Positions 1 to 4,774 of a stretch of DNA of 6,570 nt are shown in pieces. The DNA lies in contig CAZRHT010000091.1 in assembly GCA_964599895.1 (NCBI GenBank), forward strand, positions 1 to 6,570, in the 5' to 3' direction. A program made the position numbers and the translations under genes. Positions within the stretch are counted from its first letter, which is position 1, and each line of letters begins with the position of its first letter. The stretch comes from UM-FILTER-49-7 sp964599895. Its GTDB lineage: Bacteria; Acidobacteriota; Holophagae; Thermotomaculales; Thermotomaculaceae. A model generated the notes under the pieces. The model did no database searches, had not been told where the DNA came from, and saw nothing but the letters and a program-made list of their open reading frames with translations.

Positions 1-6
1 AAAGAA

Positions 7-82
<76 letters not shown>

Positions 83-103
83 ATCCATGAGGAAATTAAA
101 AAA

Positions 104-190
104 TGGTGCCCAGAGCGGGACTCGAACCCGCACACCTAAAAAGATACTACCCCCTCAAGATAGCGTGTCTACCAATTCCACCACCTGGGC
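104..190 (-). tRNA. tRNA-Leu(GAG), CCA encoded
   Basis: On the minus strand the gene begins GCCCAGGTGGTGGAATTGG, the typical start of a class II leucine tRNA. It ends with acceptor strand CTGGGC, discriminator A and encoded CCA (104-106). The anticodon stem CTATC/GGTAG (one T-G pair) closes the loop TTGAGGG, giving anticodon GAG, which reads CUC/CUU leucine codons. A long variable arm (ATCT/AGGT type) precedes the T-arm GCGGGTTCGAGTCCCGC, as expected for tRNA-Leu. The 5' end directly abuts a T7 tract and hairpin (see 191-215) and sits about 25 bases downstream of the predicted start point of the promoter at 223-252. Confidence 0.97.
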
Positions 191-215
191 AAAAAAAGCG
201 CCGCTTGTTTGCGGC
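191..215 (-). terminator. Hairpin plus T7 tract before tRNA-Leu (candidate terminator/attenuator)
   Basis: On the minus strand GCCGC (215-211), a 6-base loop AAACAA and GCGGC (204-200) form a 5 bp all-GC stem. GC and seven T residues (197-191) follow, ending exactly at the first base of tRNA-Leu. This is the layout of a short rho-independent terminator and could end the gap-pgk-tpiA-secG mRNA. The stem is short and lies downstream of a promoter-like sequence. It may therefore be a leaky terminator, an attenuator in the tRNA leader, or only part of the 5' leader removed by RNase P. Confidence 0.45.
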
Positions 216-222
216 CCGGGCT

Positions 223-252
223 ATTATAGTATAGCCCTGTTTCGGCTTTCAA
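223..252 (-). promoter_or_regulatory. Predicted sigma-70 promoter for tRNA-Leu/tRNA-Thr
   Basis: On the minus strand TTGAAA (252-247) and a perfect TATAAT (228-223) are separated by 18 bases, placing transcription start near 216/215. The bases after the -10 are AGCCCGG, a GC-rich discriminator as is common at stable-RNA promoters under stringent control. The -35 begins immediately after the secG stop codon (256-254). The -10 lies inside a 7 bp inverted repeat, GGGCTAT (237-231) and ATAGCCC (224-218), with a 6-base centre; the significance of this is unknown. The predicted leader runs through the hairpin at 191-215. Confidence 0.6.
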
Positions 253-253
253 C

Positions 254-769
254 TTATTTCTTTCCGCCGTCCTTTTTATTCTTATCCGCCGGTTTTGCTT
301 CCGGCTTTTTCGCTACCGCGGCTGTTTTGTCACCCTTATCCGCAGGGGTCACAGCGGGTGTTTCCGTCGTCTTGGGCTGATCCGGTTTTGTCTCAGTGGC
401 CACCGGTGCCGGCTTCTCAGTAGCAGGCTCTGTCTTATCAGTAGTGTCGGGAGTAGCTGCCTTCTTCTCTTCCTTCTTGACTTCGACCGGCTGGGTTTTC
501 TCAACCGCAGGGTTCACTTCCCCGATTACCGAACGTTGCTCCCGGGTTTTCAGTACCGCCAGGCTCAATGAGGTAAGAACGAAAACGATGGTCAATACGA
601 TGGTTGCTTTGGTTAAAAAACTGGCCGCTCCGGTACTGCCGAACAGGGTCTGGCTACCGCCGCCGCCAAGGGCGGAAACAAGGTCGCCTCCCTTGCCGTC
701 CTGCAGCAGGATGACCAGCATGAGAACCAGTGAAACAATGATGTGAATTACCAAAATAAATGTAAACAA
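254..769 (-). CDS. secG: SecG, protein-export translocase subunit with long charged C-terminal tail (TTG start)
   Basis: SecG is the non-essential third subunit of the SecYEG channel in the inner membrane and helps SecA-driven export. The 171-residue product has two hydrophobic segments (about residues 3-22 and 55-73) joined by the conserved loop QDGKGGDLVSALGGGGSQTLFG and the FLTKAT entry to helix 2, diagnostic for the family. The start is TTG (769-767): a strong SD, GGAGG (782-778), lies 8 bases upstream, and the first in-frame ATG (residue 17) would destroy helix 1. The core ends near residue 74. About 97 residues rich in Lys, Pro, Thr, Ala and Glu follow, making it much longer than E. coli SecG (about 110) or Bacillus SecG (about 76). 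By E. coli topology the tail would be periplasmic and disordered. It is the last protein gene of the gap operon, 3 bases after tpiA. Confidence 0.95.
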   Translation of the reverse strand: MFTFILVIHIIVSLVLMLVILLQDGKGGDLVSALGGGGSQTLFGSTGAASFLTKATIVLTIVFVLTSLSLAVLKTREQRSVIGEVNPAVEKTQPVEVKKEEKKAATPDTTDKTEPATEKPAPVATETKPDQPKTTETPAVTPADKGDKTAAVAKKPEAKPADKNKKDGGKK

Positions 770-772
770 TTT

Positions 773-1534
773 CTATCCCTCCAAGCTGATTTTTATGATT
801 TCAGCGAAGCTGTCGGGTTGGAGACTGGCTCCCCCGATCAATGCTCCGTCTATGTCCGGCACACTGAGCAGTGTTCTTGCGTTTGCCGGTTTGACACTGC
901 CGCCGTAAAGGATACGCATATCCTCGGCAGCCACAGCATTATACAATTCTTTGATGCGATTGCGAATAAAAATATGCGCATCTCCCGCAATTTGCGGTGT
1001 CGCCGTTTTTCCTGTGCCAATTGCCCATACCGGTTCGTATGCCACAATGGCCCTGGCCGCCTCTTTTGCATCGAGATTGTTAAAGGCCGTATCCAGTTGT
1101 TCACGCAGTACGGTTTCGGTTTTTTCGTTTTCCCGTTCCTGCAGGGTTTCTCCAACACAGAGGATGGGCAGAAGGCCTTCAAGTACCGCCTTTTTTAGTT
1201 TCAGCGCAATGGTATTGTTGGTCTCACCAAAGACGTGCCGCCGTTCGCTGTGACCCAGAATAACGAAGTCCACATCCAATTCTTTCAGCATTCCCGGTGC
1301 GATTTCACCGGTGAAAGCCCCTTTGTCCTCCATGTGCATATTCTGAGCGCCAATAAAAATACGGCGGCCTTTGCAGGCATTCTTTGCTGCCTCGATTGCG
1401 GTATAAACCGGCGCAATCGCCACATCCACTTCACTGGAATCGAGATACATTCCCAGAAAACGGGCAAAAAACTCTTTTGTTTCCCGGATACCATTGTGCA
1501 TCTTCCAGTTGCCGGCAATAAATGGTTTTCTCAT
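773..1534 (-). CDS. tpiA: Triosephosphate isomerase
   Basis: This cytosolic TIM-barrel enzyme interconverts dihydroxyacetone phosphate and glyceraldehyde 3-phosphate in glycolysis and gluconeogenesis. The 253-residue length is normal. The active-site elements are present: N9 and K11 in AGNWKMH, H95 in GHSERR (94-99), E167 in AYEPVWAIGTGK (the general base plus flexible loop 6, 165-176), the phosphate-binding YGGSVKPAN (210-218) and GGASL (234-238). The ATG overlaps the pgk stop codon by 4 bases (ATGA), implying translational coupling, and AGGGG in the pgk 3' end lies 7 bases upstream as SD. It acts on the same triose-phosphate pool as its upstream neighbours gap and pgk. Confidence 0.98.
   Translation of the reverse strand: MRKPFIAGNWKMHNGIRETKEFFARFLGMYLDSSEVDVAIAPVYTAIEAAKNACKGRRIFIGAQNMHMEDKGAFTGEIAPGMLKELDVDFVILGHSERRHVFGETNNTIALKLKKAVLEGLLPILCVGETLQERENEKTETVLREQLDTAFNNLDAKEAARAIVAYEPVWAIGTGKTATPQIAGDAHIFIRNRIKELYNAVAAEDMRILYGGSVKPANARTLLSVPDIDGALIGGASLQPDSFAEIIKISLEG
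778..782 (-). promoter_or_regulatory. Shine-Dalgarno sequence fixing the secG TTG start
   Basis: GGAGG on the minus strand overlaps the last codons of tpiA and lies 8 bases before TTG at 769-767. No ATG or GTG sits at a suitable distance in the secG frame, so this site selects TTG as the start and preserves the whole first membrane helix. Confidence 0.8.
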
Positions 1535-2730
1535 TTCTCTTCCCCTTTCTGCGCCAGGATTTCAATGCCCGGCAGTTTTTCCCCTGACATGTAGGCCAGC
1601 GATGCCCCTCCTCCGGTGGAAATATGGGTGATTCCATCTTCCAGCCCGGCTTTTCGGACTGCCGCCGCACTGTCTCCACCGCCGATAATGGAGGTGGCAT
1701 CGGATTCCGCCAGGATTTCCGCCACGGACAGGGTACCCACTGCGAAACGTTCATCTTCGAATACGCCCATCGGTCCGTTCCATAATACTGTTTTGGCCTG
1801 CGCAAGAATGCCTTTGAACCGGACAATGGTTTCGGGGCCGATATCCAGTCCCATGTAGCCCTCAGGTATTTCTTCGCCCGCAGTGATAATGATATCTTTC
1901 GGGCTGTCAAAGGAATCGGCAGCCACGTGGTCCACCGGAAACTCCATGGGGACCTGTAATTCTGCCGCCTGTTCCATCAGGCTTGCCGCCATTTCCAGAC
2001 GGTCTTCTTCGACTCTGGAGTTACCAACATTCACGCCACTCACCTTCAGGAAAGTGTAGGCCATGGCTCCGCCGATGAGAATTCTGTCCACGTTTCCCAT
2101 GAGGTGTTGAATAACCGGGATTTTATCACTTACCTTCGCGCCGCCAAGAACTACAACGTAGGGGCGGCTCGGATCTTTCAACACTTCATCAAAGTAGTGG
2201 ATTTCTTTTTCCACGAGAAATCCCGCTGCCGGATCTTCAAACAACGATGGCAGCGCGTGTACAGAGGCATGGGCCCGATGACAGGTACCGAAAGCATCAT
2301 TGACGTAGATATCTGTCAGTTTAGCCAGCGCGGATGCAAATTCTCCATCATCCTTTTTTTCTCCAGGATGAAATCGGAGGTTCTCCAGGAGAAGAATGTG
2401 TCCCGGTGCCAGGTTCAGTGCCATTTTTTCCGCACTTTCTCCAATCACATCGCTACTGAACTGCACTGCATCTCCGAAGACTTCCCGTAATCGATGGAAT
2501 ACCGGAGTCATAGAAAATTCCTCCTGGTATCCAATTCCCTTCGGTCGCCCCAGATGGGATGCAAGCACCACCGCCGCGCCCTGTTCTACCGCGTAGCGGA
2601 TGGTGGGGAGGGCGGCGACTATTCGCCCGTCATCAGTAATCTGTCCGTTCTTAACCGGGACATTGAAGTCCACCCGGATGAATACCCGTTTCCCGGAAAG
2701 GGAAAGGTCTCGTACTGTCAATCGCACCAT
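1531..2730 (-). CDS. pgk: Phosphoglycerate kinase
   Basis: This cytosolic monomeric kinase transfers phosphate between 1,3-bisphosphoglycerate and ADP, forming 3-phosphoglycerate and ATP. The 399 residues match the usual bacterial length. Signatures in order: RVDFNVP (19-25) and DGRI (34-37) of the substrate pocket, SHLGRP (58-63), LENLRF (115-120), NDAFGTCHRAHAS (144-156), GGAKVSDKI (196-204), WNGPMGVFE (317-325), the nucleotide-binding GGGDSAAAV (350-358) and STGGGASL (371-378). The ATG is 6 bases after the gap stop. The nearest SD-like sequence, AAGGA (2749-2745), is 14 bases upstream, so coupling to gap translation is likely. Codons 124-126 contain an A AAA AAG heptamer discussed in the findings. 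Confidence 0.98.
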   Translation of the reverse strand: MVRLTVRDLSLSGKRVFIRVDFNVPVKNGQITDDGRIVAALPTIRYAVEQGAAVVLASHLGRPKGIGYQEEFSMTPVFHRLREVFGDAVQFSSDVIGESAEKMALNLAPGHILLLENLRFHPGEKKDDGEFASALAKLTDIYVNDAFGTCHRAHASVHALPSLFEDPAAGFLVEKEIHYFDEVLKDPSRPYVVVLGGAKVSDKIPVIQHLMGNVDRILIGGAMAYTFLKVSGVNVGNSRVEEDRLEMAASLMEQAAELQVPMEFPVDHVAADSFDSPKDIIITAGEEIPEGYMGLDIGPETIVRFKGILAQAKTVLWNGPMGVFEDERFAVGTLSVAEILAESDATSIIGGGDSAAAVRKAGLEDGITHISTGGGASLAYMSGEKLPGIEILAQKGEEK

Positions 2731-2736
2731 ATCGGC

Positions 2737-3741
2737 TTATCCAATCCTTACGATGAGATCCTTGCAACGGGAGGAATATCCCATCTCGTTGTCATACCAG
2801 GACAACACCTTCACCATGGTTCCTTCGATAACCTGAGTAAATTCCGCATCTACGGTTGAGGACAGCGGATTGGTATTGTAATCACAGGACACAAGTGGAT
2901 CCTCGCTGTAACCGAGAATACCTCTCAGTTCACCCGCCGCAGCTTCTTTCAGGACCTTACGAACAGATGCGGTATCGGTGGCTTTCTCCACGGTAAACAC
3001 AACGTCAACAAGGGATACGTTGGGGGTCGGTACACGCACTGCAAGTCCGTCCAGTTTTCCTGCCAGATGGGGCAGAACAAGGCCCACGGCCTTAGCCGCG
3101 CCAGTGGAGGTGGGAATCATGGAAAGTGCAGCTGCACGCGCACGGCGAAGGTCACTGTGGGGGAGATCAAGGATGCGTTGATCGTTGGTGTAGGAATGTA
3201 TGGTTGTCAAAAGACCGTGCTTGACCTTAAAATTGTCATCAATCACTTTCACTACGGGAGCCAGACAGTTGGTGGTGCAGGAAGCATTGGACAGGATATC
3301 AAAACTATCCAGGTCAATTGCCTTATCGTTGACGCCAAGGACTACAGTCTGCACGTCCGCGCTCTTTGCAGGGGCTGAAATTACGACTTTTTTTGCACCG
3401 GCAGCCAGATGCTTGCTTACCTGGTCCCTTGTCCGGAACAGACCCGTGGATTCCAACACAACGTAAGCGTTAAACTTTCCCCAATTCAGTTCATCCAGAT
3501 TACGGATTGCCGTAACGGGGACCAGCTTTCCGTCTACTGTAATTCCCTCGTTGGATGAAGTCACATTTGCCGGAAATTTTCCGTGAACCGAATCGTGTTG
3601 CAACAGGTGAGCCAACGTCCCGTTATCCATCAGGTCATTGATTGCCACCACTTCAATCCCGCAGGTGGGATCACTATGAATCGCCCGGAATACCATCCGT
3701 CCGATTCTTCCAAAACCGTTGATTGCAAGACGTACACTCAT
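2737..3741 (-). CDS. gap: Glyceraldehyde-3-phosphate dehydrogenase, phosphorylating, NAD-type
   Basis: This cytosolic homotetrameric enzyme oxidises glyceraldehyde 3-phosphate with phosphate to 1,3-bisphosphoglycerate, which pgk next door consumes. The 334-residue protein has the N-terminal Rossmann motif INGFGRIGR (7-15), the catalytic cysteine C155 in SNASCTTNCLAP (151-161) and H182 in TTIHSYTNDQ. The substrate/phosphate loops SMIPTSTGAAKAVG (207-220) and RVPTPNVS (236-243) are present, as is WYDNEMGYS near the C-terminus. D36 in AINDLMD and the LP pair in LDLPH (193-194) are features of NAD-dependent enzymes and argue against an NADP-type Calvin-cycle or gluconeogenic GapB. Near the end GYSSR replaces the commoner GYSNR, a minor difference. 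A strong SD, AAAGGAG (3756-3750), is 8 bases upstream and the operon promoter is at 3794-3822. Confidence 0.98.
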   Translation of the reverse strand: MSVRLAINGFGRIGRMVFRAIHSDPTCGIEVVAINDLMDNGTLAHLLQHDSVHGKFPANVTSSNEGITVDGKLVPVTAIRNLDELNWGKFNAYVVLESTGLFRTRDQVSKHLAAGAKKVVISAPAKSADVQTVVLGVNDKAIDLDSFDILSNASCTTNCLAPVVKVIDDNFKVKHGLLTTIHSYTNDQRILDLPHSDLRRARAAALSMIPTSTGAAKAVGLVLPHLAGKLDGLAVRVPTPNVSLVDVVFTVEKATDTASVRKVLKEAAAGELRGILGYSEDPLVSCDYNTNPLSSTVDAEFTQVIEGTMVKVLSWYDNEMGYSSRCKDLIVRIG

Positions 3742-3793
3742 ATTTTCGTCTCCTTTGAGAAATATTTTCTAAACGCTGTCAATATTCAAAAAC

Positions 3794-3822
3794 AGTATAG
3801 CCCGGGATCCCGACTCATTCAA
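3794..3822 (-). promoter_or_regulatory. Predicted sigma-70 promoter of the gap-pgk-tpiA-secG operon
   Basis: On the minus strand TTGAAT (3822-3817) and TATACT (3799-3794) are separated by exactly 17 bases, predicting a start near 3787 and a leader of about 46 bases before gap. The -35 overlaps the last recR codons. The spacer contains a perfect 10-base palindrome, CGGGATCCCG (3802-3811), which could be an operator or chance. The rest of the 73-base recR-gap gap is AT-rich and holds the gap SD, preceded by a weak AGAAA/TTTCT inverted repeat. No recR terminator is visible, so read-through from the upstream genes is likely. Confidence 0.6.
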
Positions 3823-4423
3823 GGATAATCCGGGTCCGACCTTCCAGTGCCCGCATCATGGTCACCTCATCCGCGTATCCGATGTTTCCCCCCGCAGGAA
3901 TGCCCAGAGCAATCCGCGAAACCTGGACCTGTTTCCCTTTAAGACGGCGGGCAATGTAGATTGCGGTCGCTTCCCCCGCTACATTGGGATTGGTGGCAAT
4001 GATAATTTCACGTATCTCCAACTGGTCAATTAACCCTTCCAGCTTCTCCAGTCCCAATTCCTCCGGTCCCAGTCCATCTAACGGGGAAATACTTCCATGG
4101 AGGATAAAATACAGCCCGGTGAATTCACCAACCCGTTCGATAGCCAAAACATCTTCCGGCTGCTCCACCACACAAATCAATTGCTTATCCCGGCCGTTAT
4201 CAGAACAGATGTTACAGCAAGTCCCTTCAGTATAATTTCGACACTGTTCACAATAGCCGATGTTACCTGCCATTTCCCGAATCGCATCAGAAAGTTTGAC
4301 AGCTTCCTCTCTGCGACGTTTCAACAGAGCAAAGGCCAGTCTTTCCGCGCTTTTTGCTCCGATTCCCGGCAGTTTTCGAAAATTGTCCACCACACGTTGA
4401 ATTGAGTCAGGATATCCCTTCAT
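3815..4423 (-). CDS. recR: Recombination mediator RecR
   Basis: RecR works with RecF and RecO to load RecA on SSB-coated gapped DNA; it forms a ring-shaped clamp. The 202 residues match the family (about 200). Visible in order: the helix-hairpin-helix region with KLPGIGAKSAERLAF (17-31), a zinc-binding set C58-x2-C61 and C70-x2-C73, the Toprim domain starting at ICVVEQPEDVLAIE (83-96) with E87 and the NPNVAGEATA segment (145-154), then the C-terminal GIPAGGNIGYADEVTMMRALEGR (174-196). C69 is an additional cysteine next to the zinc set. A stop codon in frame at 4438-4436 limits any upstream extension, leaving ATG at 4423-4421 as the start. Its own SD (AGG, 4434-4432) is weak and partly inside a hairpin; a coupled mini-ORF overlaps the start. 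Confidence 0.98.
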   Translation of the reverse strand: MKGYPDSIQRVVDNFRKLPGIGAKSAERLAFALLKRRREEAVKLSDAIREMAGNIGYCEQCRNYTEGTCCNICSDNGRDKQLICVVEQPEDVLAIERVGEFTGLYFILHGSISPLDGLGPEELGLEKLEGLIDQLEIREIIIATNPNVAGEATAIYIARRLKGKQVQVSRIALGIPAGGNIGYADEVTMMRALEGRTRIILE

Positions 4424-4452
4424 GAAAACAACCTGTCAGTTTTCTCTGACAT
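4420..4452 (-). CDS. Putative leader mini-ORF coupled to recR
   Basis: A 10-codon ORF (MSEKTDRLFS) starts at ATG 4452-4450. A second ATG immediately upstream at 4455-4453 would add one Met. AGGAG (4464-4460) is placed 7 bases before ATG 4452, a much better SD than the one recR owns. The stop TGA (4422-4420) overlaps the recR ATG as ATGA, the classic arrangement for termination-reinitiation. The ORF runs through the hairpin at 4434-4451, so ribosomes on it would open that structure and finish at the recR start. The peptide resembles nothing I recognise; translation, not the peptide, is the likely function. It could be a chance ORF. Confidence 0.4.
   Translation of the reverse strand: MSEKTDRLFS
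4434..4451 (-). other. Inverted repeat / RNA hairpin in the ebfC-recR gap
   Basis: On the minus strand TGTCAG (4451-4446) and CTGACA (4439-4434) form a perfect 6 bp stem with a 6-base loop. There is no T-tract after it, so it is not a terminator. The 3' arm ends on the first base of the recR AGG SD, so folding could reduce recR initiation unless the overlapping mini-ORF is translated. Confidence 0.5.
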
Positions 4453-4477
4453 CATCTCGCTCCTGTCCACGAACATC

Positions 4478-4774
4478 CTACATTAATCCCGGCAGCATAC
4501 CACCCGGGAGGCCCTGCAGGTTCTTCTTCAGTTCTTCTTCCACCTTTCGGTAGGCTTCGCCCATCGCGGCCATTAGAAGATCTTCCAGCATCTCCCGGTC
4601 TTCCATCACGGTATCATCTGCAATTTTAATTGTGATTACTTCCTTGTGCCCATTCACAGTCACGGACACCACGCCGCCGCCGGCCGTGGCTGTCATCCGC
4701 ATGTCTTCCAATTGGCTCTGGAGTTTCTCCTGCATCTTCTTCGCCTGTTTCATCAGAAAATTCATGTCGACCAT
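4478..4774 (-). CDS. ebfC: YbaB/EbfC family nucleoid-associated protein
   Basis: Members of this family are small DNA-binding dimers that coat the nucleoid; genes for them commonly lie between dnaX and recR, as here. The 98-residue product shows the family pattern: an N-terminal amphipathic helix (MNFLMKQAKKMQEKLQSQLEDM, about 4-25), a central beta region TATAGGGVVSVTVNGHKEVITIKI (28-51), a second acidic helix region EDREMLEDLLMAAMGEAYRKVEEELKK, and the Gly/Leu/Met-rich C-terminus with LPGGMLPGL. The ATG follows the dnaX TAA stop directly, with no intervening base. AAGGAG in the last dnaX codons is 9 bases upstream, supporting this start over the ATG at codon 4. The exact cellular role of the family is not settled. 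Confidence 0.95.
   Translation of the reverse strand: MVDMNFLMKQAKKMQEKLQSQLEDMRMTATAGGGVVSVTVNGHKEVITIKIADDTVMEDREMLEDLLMAAMGEAYRKVEEELKKNLQGLPGGMLPGLM

Noticed and set aside
83..103. Terminator between tRNA-Leu and tRNA-Thr because of the T5 run
   Set aside because: The 21-base spacer has no stem before the T residues; it looks like a tRNA processing spacer.
743..1198. Plus-strand ORF of 151 codons antisense to tpiA
   Set aside because: It is opposite a clearly coding, motif-complete tpiA and its protein is Cys/Phe-rich without domains; a shadow frame.
1431..1910. Minus-strand ORF of 159 codons across the pgk-tpiA junction
   Set aside because: It is in another frame of two intact enzymes with all their motifs, and its composition is Trp/Arg/Pro-rich, typical of an out-of-frame translation.
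2737..3741. gap as an NADP-dependent or GapB-type enzyme
   Set aside because: D36 after the second beta strand and the LP pair in LDLPH fit the NAD-dependent class.
3754..3782. TTGACA (3782-3777) as the -35 of a second gap promoter
   Set aside because: No acceptable -10 lies 16-18 bases downstream; the only AT-rich hexamer, TATTTC, is 12 bases away. The TTGAAT-17-TATACT pair just upstream is better.
4434..4451. The ebfC-recR hairpin as a transcription terminator
   Set aside because: There is no run of T residues after the stem and recR continues the operon; a role in translation is more plausible.
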